Shown: positions 16,790 to 26,609, counted from the stretch's first letter. The stretch is 64,000 bases of DNA from Berkiella sp963803015 (GCA_963803015.1 CAWDKV010000004.1:310001-374000); one strand, 5' to 3'. Numbers and translations: made by a program. Notes: generated by a model from the letters alone, not told the origin.

Positions 16790-19700
16790 TTATGCCTTTA
16801 ACTGTGTAGCTTTTGGCACCTGAAAAGCATTAATGACTTCCGAAGCACAGCCTTGCTCCCTCGCTTTTTCTAACGGCGTTATTCCTTTGTGATTAGCTTG
16901 CAAGGGATCTGCGCCATGCATGAGTAAAAGATCAACAATTTCTTTTAGTTGCTTTTGATTTTCACAATCTAGCGCCCAAAATAACGGATTCTCCCCATTT
17001 TTATCACAAATGGTAGCTGAAGCGTTGTTATCCAGAAGGATCTGAACACAATCCACTTTGCCTTGTTCTGCCGCTGTCATCAAAAGAGTGGCATCATGCA
17101 ATGAAGCTATCTTTTCATTAATGAGATTTGCATTATTCTTCAGATTTTCTTTTAATTTTTTTCCATCGATTAACACATCCAAGATCTGAGGTTTAGGATC
17201 TGAAAATAAGAGAGTACGCCTAGAGCTTATAGAGGGCTTAACAGGTTTTTGCTCTAACTTCCTTTGGTGTTCCTGAATCATTTCATGGATAAATTCATAA
17301 TCATTTGACGTTTGTGGCTGTTGCCACTGAGGATTATCATTAGGGTCTTTTGGCGATATTTTAGCGCCTTTCTCCAGCAGTATCTCTACACTTTCTCTTT
17401 TTCCATTAGAAATTGCTTCATCCAATGGAGAGAAGCCAAAGTGTGTATCCAGACTATCTATTAATGCTCCCTTTTCTAAAAGAGCGGCGATAACTTCTTT
17501 ACTACCTGAGCACGCTGCAAAATGAAGAGCAGTTCTGTCGCTGTTGTCTTTTAACTTAACATCAGCGCCTTTTTCAATTAATTCTTTGACAAGATCAATG
17601 TCGCCTATACAGCAAGCATACATGAGAAGCGATCGCCCATGATGATCTTTTGCATTGACATCTGTACCCGATAATCTAAATTGTTCTGCCCAAAATTTAA
17701 TCAAGACGATTTGGGATGCAATAGGTATTTTATTAAGCCAATGCTCATTCCATAAGCCACGATCTTTTACGCCGCCCAAAGGAAATTTTGCACCTCTTTC
17801 TAATAATAAGGAAAGGATCCCCGTCATACCTGATTCGGCAGCAAATGATACTGCAGATTTACCCCCTATATCCGTGAGATGAATATTTGCGCCTAATTCC
17901 AGCAATTCCTTCACAGCATCGACGTCCCCTATTTTGCAAGCAAACATGAATCGTGTTATGCCATTATTGTTAGGCTTATCAAAATTTTTTAATACTCTTG
18001 CTTCACGTAACCAGGCGCGAAACAACTGGTTTCTGCAATTCACTCTCTTTGCATTTAAGGTCTTAAATTTTTCATCGTTTGGATCATTAGCTCTGATTGG
18101 TTCAGGCGAATAACCAATCAGTTGGTGACCATTCGATACTTTATTTACTTGATGAATATCAGCTCCCATTTTTAGAAGATAAGCCATAATACGTGGAGCA
18201 CCTCGTTCTAAAGCAAGATATAATGGGCTAGATCCAGTGGTATCATTCATATCCGCGCCATTGGAGATCAATTCCTTTACCAACTCAACATTATCATCAG
18301 AGCCAATCACCCCTTGAAATATGCCTTTACACACGGCTTTCTTGTCAGATGAAGCTTGCAACAATAATCGTAGCATTGGCATGTTTTCTTTTTCACAGGC
18401 TAGTTTTAGTGCTTCAGCACTGGGTTCAATCTTCTTTTCCAACAACAGCTTAACCACTTCGAGGTGACCTTGTTTAACAGCTAAGGTGAGCGCTGTTTCT
18501 TTATCATCATTATATTTCTCAATCTTTTCTAAATTAACATTTGGGCCAAGGCTTAAAATTCTTTCAACTAATGATACCGCACCCAATTGACAGGCTCTCA
18601 TCAAGACTGAATAGCCACTGGCATCGACTTTATCAATATTGTCTTCGCAACCATCTACCCATTTTGTTAAGAGTAAATTAGTTATTTCCTGCTTTACTTC
18701 TGGAGGAAATTTATCGCTACTACGACCCGCTATTACATCAATTGCAGTTCCTGGAAAATTGCTTGAAATAAATATATCTGCACCATTATCTAATATCTTC
18801 TTAACTAAATCAGGCCATCCAGCCTCTACAACCTTCATCAATGCAGTTTTTCCATAAACAACAGGACGGTTAATCGCAGATGATTTTATTAACTCATCAA
18901 TCAGGATTGAAAATATTTCTTGGTTTGTAAAGATTTCTTTCTTAAGTGCACTTTCTATGTTTGCACCCTGAGCAACTAAATATGACACTAAAGGTTGGTT
19001 ATTAAATTTATCACATCGATTTAGCAATTTCTTATCATTAATGTATTGGCTAATTTGAATGCCTGGCAAGCCTTTCAGAAAAGTATCTAGTTGAACGACC
19101 GTCGCTTTCTGAATTAATAAATCAAGCAGTCGTGATTCATCATATTCTGATTTTTGTTCAGGGGTTAGAGAATGGTAGCTTGTGATGGCACTATCCATGT
19201 CGGTCTCAAACAAATGGTACAAAGGCAGAGCCGCCTTTTCTTCTTTAGCGACTAACGGCATAGCATTTGCTATTTCTCTTTGCCTTTGCGAATCACGATA
19301 GCCATTATAATCGACAGGAACCGATGCTGCTTGAGAAATAGGGTAGCCTAAAGAAGGAGGGGTTACGCCACCACTTCCAACTCTGACACTTGTTATCTGA
19401 TGTTTAGTGGTTAATTCAACTCCCAATGCGTTAAACATTTTTGTCATTTTATCCACATTCTCTGGAATATTTCTAATATTAGGCTGCGCTTCCCCTGAGT
19501 CTAAAACTAAAGCACCATCTGTGCCTCTCCAAGCCCAAGCTTGTGCAATAATATCTTTAGGAAGGATTTTCTTCGTATTTCTATCTTGCGGCGGTTTACC
19601 TTTACACAACAGATAAAATCCACCATTTTCACTGGTCATCCCATGATGAGCGCATCCACTGCCGGCTTTTCCCGATGATTGACAACAAGCCGTAATGTGG

Positions 19701-20806
19701 CCTAACACCGCTCCTTTGGGATCATCTTTACTCAATTTAATAAGATAGCAATCTTCAAGCCCAATTGTACTACCATCAATAAACACCGGCGGAATAGCTT
19801 TGTCGCTATTTTTAACTTTTGATTTGAGTGCTAAGTAATCTTCAAATACAGATTCTGGCACCCCATATTTGTGAAATAAGTAAGCAGCAGGTTCATCTTT
19901 TTTAGCATTTTTGTAACGAATTTTTGCTGCCGTTTCCCATATTGTTTTAAGCTCTACTTCTGTTAGTAGAGGGGGATATTTTGGCAACCTTCTTTCTAAT
20001 TCTAATTTTTGCTGATTTAATTGATTTTGTTTTGCCCTTATCTCATTCATTTTGGCCTCAAGTTCCTTAGGTAAGGCTACTTTTTGTTGCCGATAGGGTT
20101 TCGCTTCTTTATTAAGGGCTTGTAAGGCATCTTCAAGTATTGAAGCTTCTATTTTTATTTTCTCAATTTGCGCTCCTAATTCAGTTATTTTAAGTATGTC
20201 ATGAGGTGGGATAGCGACAATAGCTTTGCGCTCTTTAATTAAAATTTCTTGGATCTTTTCTGTATAAGTAACGATACCACTGTTTCGAAAAGCTACATCA
20301 TGCATGTTTTTTTCAAAAATAGTGCGCCACGCATTGAGATCCCAATTTTTTCCTTCTGGCAGATCGAAAAGGCAAGCATCATTAACCACTTGCCTTGACA
20401 ATCCTTTGTTTTTTTCTTCACATTGTTTTAAATAATGTATCGCTTTATCAGCACTTCCAAATATAACAGCGAGTTTGTAGGCATTTATTTCGGCACCCGC
20501 AGTTCCTTCAGCCAAACAAGCGAGTTTTGTACAAACCAGCAACTGCGCATACACTTTCTCATCAAATCCATGAGGGTTTATTTTAGTATCGTAAAAGACC
20601 GCTGCTTTTTTAAGGGATTCAAGAAGGGAACCCTCAGGGTGCTTGCCATTTACTAATTGCACAATCTCCCTAACAAAGACTTCATCAATATCAACATTCG
20701 GCAGCTTTGATTTGAGCTCTGTATACACTTCATCAACGCATGAAGAAGAGTCTTTGTGGCTATGAATAAAATCTAGTATTTCTTTATAGGGAATAGGATC
20801 TGCCAT
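16790..20806 (-). CDS. Large ankyrin-repeat protein, candidate secreted effector
   Basis: A 1338-residue protein. The C-terminal two thirds (about 640-1330) carry roughly a dozen ankyrin repeats, seen as blocks such as GKTALMKVVEAG, ETALTLAVKQGHLEVVKLLLE, RTALHFAACSGSKEVIAALL and GITPLEKAREQG. Ankyrin arrays bind proteins and are common in Legionella, Coxiella and Rickettsia effectors. The N-terminal 530 residues contain a Gln/Lys-rich helical part (about 190-275) and a distinct Cys/His/Gly domain with GHITACCQSS, SGCAHHGM, GGFYLLC and IIAQAWAWRG...LVLDSGE, which I do not recognise. No signal peptide is seen, as expected for type IV secreted proteins. The start ATG is at 20806, 108 bases from the left end of the insertion sequence. 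Confidence 0.85.
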   Translation of the reverse strand: MADPIPYKEILDFIHSHKDSSSCVDEVYTELKSKLPNVDIDEVFVREIVQLVNGKHPEGSLLESLKKAAVFYDTKINPHGFDEKVYAQLLVCTKLACLAEGTAGAEINAYKLAVIFGSADKAIHYLKQCEEKNKGLSRQVVNDACLFDLPEGKNWDLNAWRTIFEKNMHDVAFRNSGIVTYTEKIQEILIKERKAIVAIPPHDILKITELGAQIEKIKIEASILEDALQALNKEAKPYRQQKVALPKELEAKMNEIRAKQNQLNQQKLELERRLPKYPPLLTEVELKTIWETAAKIRYKNAKKDEPAAYLFHKYGVPESVFEDYLALKSKVKNSDKAIPPVFIDGSTIGLEDCYLIKLSKDDPKGAVLGHITACCQSSGKAGSGCAHHGMTSENGGFYLLCKGKPPQDRNTKKILPKDIIAQAWAWRGTDGALVLDSGEAQPNIRNIPENVDKMTKMFNALGVELTTKHQITSVRVGSGGVTPPSLGYPISQAASVPVDYNGYRDSQRQREIANAMPLVAKEEKAALPLYHLFETDMDSAITSYHSLTPEQKSEYDESRLLDLLIQKATVVQLDTFLKGLPGIQISQYINDKKLLNRCDKFNNQPLVSYLVAQGANIESALKKEIFTNQEIFSILIDELIKSSAINRPVVYGKTALMKVVEAGWPDLVKKILDNGADIFISSNFPGTAIDVIAGRSSDKFPPEVKQEITNLLLTKWVDGCEDNIDKVDASGYSVLMRACQLGAVSLVERILSLGPNVNLEKIEKYNDDKETALTLAVKQGHLEVVKLLLEKKIEPSAEALKLACEKENMPMLRLLLQASSDKKAVCKGIFQGVIGSDDNVELVKELISNGADMNDTTGSSPLYLALERGAPRIMAYLLKMGADIHQVNKVSNGHQLIGYSPEPIRANDPNDEKFKTLNAKRVNCRNQLFRAWLREARVLKNFDKPNNNGITRFMFACKIGDVDAVKELLELGANIHLTDIGGKSAVSFAAESGMTGILSLLLERGAKFPLGGVKDRGLWNEHWLNKIPIASQIVLIKFWAEQFRLSGTDVNAKDHHGRSLLMYACCIGDIDLVKELIEKGADVKLKDNSDRTALHFAACSGSKEVIAALLEKGALIDSLDTHFGFSPLDEAISNGKRESVEILLEKGAKISPKDPNDNPQWQQPQTSNDYEFIHEMIQEHQRKLEQKPVKPSISSRRTLLFSDPKPQILDVLIDGKKLKENLKNNANLINEKIASLHDATLLMTAAEQGKVDCVQILLDNNASATICDKNGENPLFWALDCENQKQLKEIVDLLLMHGADPLQANHKGITPLEKAREQGCASEVINAFQVPKATQLKA

Positions 20807-20959
20807 CTTGGTGTACCTGCACGATTATTGATAGAAAATTAAAAAATCCTTCCATGACTTGACAAGTTGTTGATAAGAAAAGTTCATTTAGTGTGCAGGA
20901 AATTGCATTATCGAGTTGACTCATATTAAATGTAACCCAAGCCCTCCATAAAACGTGTC

Positions 20960-20982
20960 GTTGCCTCATATTTAAGGTAACC
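20960..20982 (+). repeat. Second left-end copy of the IS terminal motif
   Basis: GTTGCCTCATATTTAAGGTAACC, a direct repeat of the outer left terminus at 20915-20937 (GTTGACTCAT...GTAACC). The two copies probably form tandem transposase binding sites. Confidence 0.65.
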
Positions 20983-21000
20983 AAGGGAATGGAGGGTAAT

Positions 21001-22170
21001 ATGGGGTATTTAGAGAAAAAAAGTTATCTTTTGGCCATTTTTCTTCGTTATAAGAATGCTGACAGGTCAGAAAAAATTAAAATACTGGATGAATTTTGCG
21101 CTGTTTGTAGGTACAACAGAAAATACGCTATCAGGCTGCTTAAAAGATCAGAAATCATCCGAAAGAAAAAAAGTGGACCAAAGACAATTTATAATGAATC
21201 TACTTTACTTGTGCCGCTAAAGCGCATATGGTTCGCTGCAGATCAGTGCTGTAGCAAAAAATTAAAGGTGATAATAGGGGCGTGGTTACCGAGCTATGAA
21301 TCAACTTATGGTCCCCTAGATGCTGAAATCAAACAAAAACTTCTTTCCATTAGCCCCGCCACGATTGATAGAATACTCAAGCCTGTTCGAGCAATAAACA
21401 AAATCAAGGGGCGGTGCACAACCAAACCTGGCTCGTTGTTAAAATCACATATTCCGATTCAATTTACCCATTGGGATATTCAAAAACCTGGTTTTTTTGA
21501 AGCTGATACGGTTGCTCACTGTGGGAACAGTATTGCAGGCAATTTTGCCTGGAGTTTAACAATGACTGACATTTGCACAGGTTGGACAGAAAACCGTGCT
21601 ATGTGGAATAAATTAGGCGGAGAGGTTTATGAAAAAATTAGTGATGTAGAAGTAGCTTTGCCTTTTGAGATACTAGGATTTGACAGTGATAATGGGGTGG
21701 AATTTATGAACCATGCCTTGCATGATTATTTCACAAAGAGAGACAAACCTGTTTTATTTACTCGTTCACGGCCTTATATGAAAAATGATAACGCACATGT
21801 TGAACAAAAAAACTGGACACATGTTCGCAACCTGTTTGGGTATGACAGGCTGGATAACTATTTGGTTGTTACAATGATGAATGATTTATATAGAAAAGAA
21901 TGGAATCTTTACCAAAATCATTTTATTCCAACAATGAAATTGCTCAGCAAAGAACGTGTTGGAAGCAAATATAAAAAATCATATGAACCACCAAGAACAC
22001 CTTATGAGCGCGTACTTGAATCGACTTATGTTGATGATGCAACAAAACTAAAATTAAAGGCTGTTCATGAGACATTGAATCCGTTTACACTTAAACAAGA
22101 GATTGAAAAGAAATTGATTCTGATTTTTAAGCATGCAAAAGTTACCTCAAACTTGAGTCAACGAATATAA
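21001..22170 (+). CDS. DDE-type integrase-core transposase
   Basis: A 389-residue transposase. An N-terminal helix-turn-helix region (YNRKYAIRLLKR and the KKKSGPKTIYNE linker) is followed by an rve-type catalytic core with EADTVAH (first Asp), GFDSDNGVEF (second Asp) and NAHVEQKN (Glu), the DDE triad. The start at 21001 is chosen because GGAGGG lies four bases upstream; an in-frame ATG four codons earlier overlaps that site. The frame is intact, so the element may be active. The end of the coding region itself contains a copy of the terminal motif (22141-22162). I cannot assign an IS family with confidence. Confidence 0.88.
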   Translation: MGYLEKKSYLLAIFLRYKNADRSEKIKILDEFCAVCRYNRKYAIRLLKRSEIIRKKKSGPKTIYNESTLLVPLKRIWFAADQCCSKKLKVIIGAWLPSYESTYGPLDAEIKQKLLSISPATIDRILKPVRAINKIKGRCTTKPGSLLKSHIPIQFTHWDIQKPGFFEADTVAHCGNSIAGNFAWSLTMTDICTGWTENRAMWNKLGGEVYEKISDVEVALPFEILGFDSDNGVEFMNHALHDYFTKRDKPVLFTRSRPYMKNDNAHVEQKNWTHVRNLFGYDRLDNYLVVTMMNDLYRKEWNLYQNHFIPTMKLLSKERVGSKYKKSYEPPRTPYERVLESTYVDDATKLKLKAVHETLNPFTLKQEIEKKLILIFKHAKVTSNLSQRI

Positions 22171-22266
22171 GGAGTTCTTTTATGACCGTTGGTTATTTAT
22201 TCAGGAAGAAAATACAGAGTGTAAATTATTTTGAGAGGACTTCGGTTACCTCTATTGTGAGTCAAC
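22141..22266 (-). repeat. Two inner right-end copies of the IS terminal motif
   Basis: GTTACC...TGAGTCAAC occurs at 22141-22162 (inside the transposase stop region) and at 22244-22266, both in the same orientation as the outer right end at 22280-22303. The right end therefore has three copies. Confidence 0.65.
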
Positions 22267-22473
22267 GATGAGGGCCTCCGGTTACCTTTTCCCATGAGTC
22301 AACACGTTATTCAACGCCCTCCAGCTTGCGAGAAAAAATCAACGGTGATTTTGAAGGCATTTTAATTTTATTAAAGCAGCTGAAAATATTACATCAAACT
22401 ATTTTTTGACATAAATTATTACACTGTAAGTTTAATTTTTTTACTTCTTTTCAAGTTCGGAACGAAATTCCCA

Positions 22474-22648
22474 CTTTTTAAAGCTGTCTCTTGGTCACAT
22501 TTTGCGAATCAAAGATTTGGCTATTATTTTTACGCTCCCCGGACCTCCTTATCCTATGTCGCTACACATCCGTGTGCGACAAATCGCTTCAAAATAATAG
22601 CCAAATCTTACCAATCCTTAATTGTGTAGAAGAGACCGCTTTTTAAAG
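22474..22648. repeat. Nested palindromic element
   Basis: The gap between the insertion sequence and the toxin-antitoxin pair has no gene but contains three nested inverted repeats. The outer arms 22474-22492 and 22630-22648 match at 16 of 19 positions. The middle arms 22513-22530 and 22591-22608 match perfectly over 18 bp (AGATTTGGCTATTATTTT). A central hairpin GTCGC/GCGAC lies at 22558-22580. The element could fold into a long rod and looks like a non-coding mobile remnant (MITE-like). Confidence 0.65.
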
Positions 22649-22677
22649 GAGGACGGCGCGTAGCGCCAGGGGGATTA
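22641..22677 (-). repeat. Dispersed repeat copy 1
   Basis: A 37-base segment with a GGCGC/GCGCC hairpin that matches the segment at 41897-41933 in reverse orientation with three mismatches. A second shared block (AAATTAATCTGAGATTA) lies 50-70 bases further on at 22727-22743 and again at 42028-42044. Confidence 0.65.
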
Positions 22678-22761
22678 ATGAAAGAATTAGGCATCTAGTA
22701 ATGTTAAATGATTCATTGCGACTACGAAATTAATCTGAGATTAGGCAAGGTGACTTATGCA

Positions 22762-23049
22762 TTAGTGAAGCGCTTTAATTGCATGCTTTGGATCATTTTT
22801 TAAAATGGTTAATAATGCTAATGCTGGACCTCTTGGCGTTCGACGTCCTTGTTCCCAATTTTGTAAGGTCTTAATACTTACTCGAATGAGTATGGAAAAT
22901 TCATTTTGAGAAAGGCCAATTTTTTCACGAACTTCTTTTACATCAAGGTTATCACAATAATGTGTTCGAGAAGCTCGTTTTTCATTTCGACGAATTTTTC
23001 CAGCCTCTTTGACACTTTCAAGCAATTGATCGAACATATGTTTATTCAT
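22762..23049 (-). CDS. XRE-family antitoxin (HigA/NadS-like)
   Basis: A 95-residue helix-turn-helix protein. The XRE domain spans about residues 38-85 with VREKIGLSQNEFSILIRVSIKTLQNWEQGRRTP, where QNEF and KTLQNWE form the turn and recognition helix. The basic N-terminal part (GKIRRNEKRASR) resembles NadS-type antitoxins. It lies downstream of, and overlaps by 8 bases, the toxin gene, the toxin-first order typical of HigBA-like pairs. It should neutralise the toxin and repress the shared promoter. Confidence 0.85.
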   Translation of the reverse strand: MNKHMFDQLLESVKEAGKIRRNEKRASRTHYCDNLDVKEVREKIGLSQNEFSILIRVSIKTLQNWEQGRRTPRGPALALLTILKNDPKHAIKALH

Positions 23050-23365
23050 TTTTTAACTCTTCCTCCACAAATTGTTTTAGGAGTCTTAGTTGTTCATTAG
23101 TTAAATTTTCTTGTTTATTTTTTTTATAAGCATAGATCATAAATATTTCGTCATCAGCAACAAGCCAATAGTAAATTACTCTCACGCCACCACGTTTACC
23201 TATTCCTGGCAAACCCCATCTTATTTTTCTAAGTCCTCCACTGCCTTGGATTAGATCACCAGCTAAAGGATCATTCACTAAAACCTGCTGGAGTGCCAGA
23301 TATAAATCATCTGACATTATTTCCTGGATAATTTTTGTAAAGATGGGGGTTTCTTTTATTATCAT
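23042..23365 (-). CDS. RelE/HigB-type toxin
   Basis: A 107-residue protein of the RelE/ParE fold. Features are the N-terminal TPIFTKIIQ helix, the central GDLIQGSGGLRKIRWGLPGIGKRGGVRVIYYW strand region with conserved Arg and Gly residues, and the C-terminal IYAYKKNKQENLT motif seen in HigB/RelE toxins that cleave ribosome-bound mRNA. The ATG at 23365 fits the family length. It is the upstream partner of the XRE antitoxin. The 250 bases beyond it toward nuoN hold no gene that I can see. Confidence 0.87.
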   Translation of the reverse strand: MIIKETPIFTKIIQEIMSDDLYLALQQVLVNDPLAGDLIQGSGGLRKIRWGLPGIGKRGGVRVIYYWLVADDEIFMIYAYKKNKQENLTNEQLRLLKQFVEEELKNE

Positions 23366-23615
23366 GTTAAATTATACGCCATTGGCGGATAGAGCTCAAC
23401 TTAGGTAATGATTTTAAATTATTGTAACATAATTCAAATAGGTGTAAATACAGCAATGGGTGACGAAATGTGTATCTGACGGTGAGTAATAATTTACTGA
23501 ACAGTGTAAAAGTTAAATTTCTAACATTTTGATGTTTTTATGCAATACCACTTACCAGTGGAAGAGAATATTAGTCTAGATAGGAACAAAATCTAAGCCA
23601 TTCTTGGAGACGAAT

Positions 23616-25049
23616 CTACCCTCCCAAAAACACCTTTTGGCAAAACATAAATAATGGCGCAGGTAAGATCCCTAAAGCCAAGATGGCAAGACCATTTAGC
23701 GAAAGCGCAACATACATTTCTGGCTTGGGTTGGATAGCAAAAGAAGCTTGAGGTGCTTCAAAGTACATGGCGCGAATAATACGTAAATAATAATAAGCGC
23801 CAATAATCGAGAAGATAACAGCGACAGCAGCAAGCCAAGTGAGATTCGCATCCACTAGCGCGCTCAAAACCATAAACTTAGCATAGAAACCAACCGTAGG
23901 CGGCACACCGGCTAAAGAGAACATCACCAGCAACATCAGAAAAGCGAGCCAAGGGCTACGCTCTGAGAGCCCTTTAAAATCACTGATATTGTCTGATTCA
24001 TACCCTTCAACACTAAGATAAATGATGATACCGAAAGCGACCAGGGTGACAATGGCATAAACAATAATATAGTAAAGCGCAGGCGCATATCCGACACTCG
24101 GCGCAGCAAGCAAGCCTAGAAATAAAAACCCAACATGAGCAATAGTTGAATAAGCTAACAGCCGTTTAATATTGGTTTGCATAATCGCGCCAATATTACC
24201 TATCGCAAGTGACATTAAAGCTATCACCACTAAAATCTGCATCCAGACATCAGAAACGGGAGAGAAGGTATCTTGCAAAAGACGATAAGCTAAGGCAAAG
24301 GCGGCAATTTTTGGCGCAGTACCTACTAATAGCGTAATATTCGTTGGTGCACCTTGATAGACATCTGGCACCCACATGTGAAATGGCACCGCTCCCAATT
24401 TGAAAGCTATCCCAACAATCATAAAGCCTAAGCCAATCAGGGAAACGTGATAAGCCCCCCCATCAACATGTTGCAAATAGTTAGACACATCTACTAACTG
24501 AATACTGCCGCTCAGCCCATAGAGTAAGGACATTCCATACAACAACATCCCAGAAGCCAAAGCACCCATCACAAAATATTTCATGCTTGCTTCTTGCCCA
24601 GTTTGCGAATCTCTTTGCAAAGCAACCAGTGCGTAGAGCGGTAAAGACAAAAGCTCTAAGCCTAAAAACAGCATCAAAAAACTATGAGCAGACACTAAGC
24701 ACATCATGCCCAAGGTTGAAAAAAGCGCTAAAGCATGAAATTCGCCACTGGCTATTTTGCGTTTCCTGATATAGCTACGTGAATAAAGCATGACAAAAAA
24801 CATCGCGCCTAGAATAAAGAGTTTTAAAATCCGGGCAAAAGGATCAGCAATAAACTGACTGCTAAAAGCGATGCTAGTGGTCTCTTGGGGCAATAACCAA
24901 CAACATACGGCAGTTGCAACCAGGGACATTTGGCAAAAAAGATACGGCATGGCAGGGATCTTTTTTGCTAAAAACAATTCTAAAATCAGCCCAATGCTGG
25001 CTAAGGTTAGCAATACGATTTCAGGAAGCGTCGTTAATAAATCATTCAT
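23616..25049 (-). CDS. nuoN: NADH-quinone oxidoreductase subunit N
   Basis: A 477-residue antiporter-like membrane subunit of respiratory complex I, one of three proton-pumping channels. About 14 transmembrane helices are visible. The family blocks FFVMLYSRSYI, KYFVMGALASGMLLYG with the key Lys and Glu neighbourhood, and FKLGAVPFHMWVPDVYQGAP are all present. It is the last gene of the nuo operon, 12 bases after nuoM. The frame is intact, unlike those of the first six nuo genes. Confidence 0.96.
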   Translation of the reverse strand: MNDLLTTLPEIVLLTLASIGLILELFLAKKIPAMPYLFCQMSLVATAVCCWLLPQETTSIAFSSQFIADPFARILKLFILGAMFFVMLYSRSYIRKRKIASGEFHALALFSTLGMMCLVSAHSFLMLFLGLELLSLPLYALVALQRDSQTGQEASMKYFVMGALASGMLLYGMSLLYGLSGSIQLVDVSNYLQHVDGGAYHVSLIGLGFMIVGIAFKLGAVPFHMWVPDVYQGAPTNITLLVGTAPKIAAFALAYRLLQDTFSPVSDVWMQILVVIALMSLAIGNIGAIMQTNIKRLLAYSTIAHVGFLFLGLLAAPSVGYAPALYYIIVYAIVTLVAFGIIIYLSVEGYESDNISDFKGLSERSPWLAFLMLLVMFSLAGVPPTVGFYAKFMVLSALVDANLTWLAAVAVIFSIIGAYYYLRIIRAMYFEAPQASFAIQPKPEMYVALSLNGLAILALGILPAPLFMFCQKVFLGG

Positions 25050-25061
25050 CGCGCATTTACC

Positions 25062-26609
25062 CTATTCATCTGGACTTAAAATTTTAGGTTGTGCAATTTG
25101 TTGCAATAATTGTGTCACTGAACTTTGTGTCACATCAATCAGTGGACGCGGCCATAAACCAAATAACATGACCAAAGCTGCCAAGACCACGAAGAAGCTC
25201 ACTTCACGCAGTGAAATATCTTGCAAGGCAGCCACTTTTGCATTCCCTACCTCACCAAAGACGACCCTTTTTACCATCCATAAAGAATAGGCGGCGCCCA
25301 ATATTAAAATAGAGGCTCCCCAAAAGGCGTACCAAGGATTAGCCTGCATAGAGGAAAGGATGACAAAAAATTCTCCGACAAAACCGGATGTGCCAGGAAG
25401 GCCAGCATTAGCAAGCGCAAACAAAACGAAAAAGCTGGCAAAAATAGGCATCGTATTCACGACTCCGCCATAATCTGCTATCTGACGAGAATGCATGCGA
25501 TCATAGAGTACGCCCACACACAAGAAGAGTGCACCAGAAATAAAGCCGTGAGAAATCATTTGTACATACGCCCCTTGCACCCCTAAGGCAGCAATAGTGT
25601 GCGCTTCTTTATCGACTAAGGTAAAAGCAATGAAAATGCCTAAGGTCACAAATCCCATATGGGCAATCGACGAGTAAGCAATTAATTTTTTCATGTCTTT
25701 TTGCGCGATGGCGATTAATCCAATGTAGACCACAGCGACAAGTGAGGCGCCAATAATAAACAATTGCCACTCTCTGCAAGCATCAGGGACGATAGGCAAT
25801 ATAAAACGTAAAAAACCGTAAGCGCCCATTTTCAACATGATAGCCGCTAATACAACCGAGCCACCAGTGGGTGCTTCGACGTGCGCATCAGGCAACCACG
25901 TATGCACTGGCACCATGGGGATTTTGACAGCAAAAGCTAAGATAAAAGCAATAAAGATCCATTTCTGAGAAATAATGGAAAGCGGCAGCTCTGTAAAGGA
26001 AGCGATGGCAAATGTGTGATCCAATCCTTGTGAGCGTGCGGCAAAATGGAGATAAATCAAAGCAACAAGTAAGAAGACAGAGCCTAAAAAGGTATATAAG
26101 AAAAACTTAATCGTGGCATAAATGCGATTAGGTCCGCCCCACATGCCGATAATTAAAAACATTGGGATAAGCATCGCTTCCCACATGACATAAAACAAAA
26201 TGGAATCTTGTGCCGCGAAAACCCCGCACATTAACCCTTGCATAATTAAAAAGGCAGCCATGTAGTGCGCTACGCGCGTCGTAATGCTTTGCCATGCTGC
26301 GATAACCACTATGGGCGTAAATAAACAGGTTAAAACAATTAATGGTAAAGCAAAACCATCAATCCCTATTGCATAATGAATATCTAAATAAGGAAACCAT
26401 TGATGGTATTCCATAAATTGAAATTGACTGGTGGAAGCATCAAAGCCCTTCCACAACGGGAAGCAAAATCCTAGACAAATAATAGAGATAACCAAAGCAC
26501 CCCAGCGCGCTTGTTGCGGTTTTTTATCTCCTCCCATTAAAAAGAGCAGGATGCCTCCGATAATCGGCAGCCAAATTAATGTACTTAAATAGGGAAAATC
26601 AACTTGCAT
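25062..26609 (-). CDS. nuoM: NADH-quinone oxidoreductase subunit M
   Basis: A 515-residue antiporter-like subunit of complex I with about 14 transmembrane helices. Characteristic sequences include GIDGFALPLIVLT, FYVMWEAMLIPMFLIIGMWGG (with the conserved Glu), KIPMVPVHTWLPDAHVEAPT and AYSSIAHMGF. The gap to nuoL is 16 bases. It forms the central proton channel of the membrane arm. Confidence 0.96.
   Translation of the reverse strand: MQVDFPYLSTLIWLPIIGGILLFLMGGDKKPQQARWGALVISIICLGFCFPLWKGFDASTSQFQFMEYHQWFPYLDIHYAIGIDGFALPLIVLTCLFTPIVVIAAWQSITTRVAHYMAAFLIMQGLMCGVFAAQDSILFYVMWEAMLIPMFLIIGMWGGPNRIYATIKFFLYTFLGSVFLLVALIYLHFAARSQGLDHTFAIASFTELPLSIISQKWIFIAFILAFAVKIPMVPVHTWLPDAHVEAPTGGSVVLAAIMLKMGAYGFLRFILPIVPDACREWQLFIIGASLVAVVYIGLIAIAQKDMKKLIAYSSIAHMGFVTLGIFIAFTLVDKEAHTIAALGVQGAYVQMISHGFISGALFLCVGVLYDRMHSRQIADYGGVVNTMPIFASFFVLFALANAGLPGTSGFVGEFFVILSSMQANPWYAFWGASILILGAAYSLWMVKRVVFGEVGNAKVAALQDISLREVSFFVVLAALVMLFGLWPRPLIDVTQSSVTQLLQQIAQPKILSPDE

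Larger units (their letters stand above)
20915..22303 (+). mobile_element. Insertion sequence with DDE transposase and repeated terminal motifs
   Basis: One transposase gene is bounded by related terminal motifs: GTTGACTCAT...GTAACC on the left (20915-20937) and its inverse GGTTACC...ATGAGTCAAC on the right (22280-22303). Ten outer bases match exactly and the inner GTAACC also matches. The motif recurs inside the ends (left 20960-20982; right 22141-22162 and 22244-22266), so the exact boundaries are uncertain. I found no clear target-site duplication. It was inserted just upstream of the ankyrin gene and may affect its promoter. Confidence 0.75.

Noticed and set aside
22304..22761. CRISPR or phage attachment site in the non-coding gap
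   Set aside because: No regularly spaced direct repeats and no tRNA-end duplication; the structure is nested inverted repeats.
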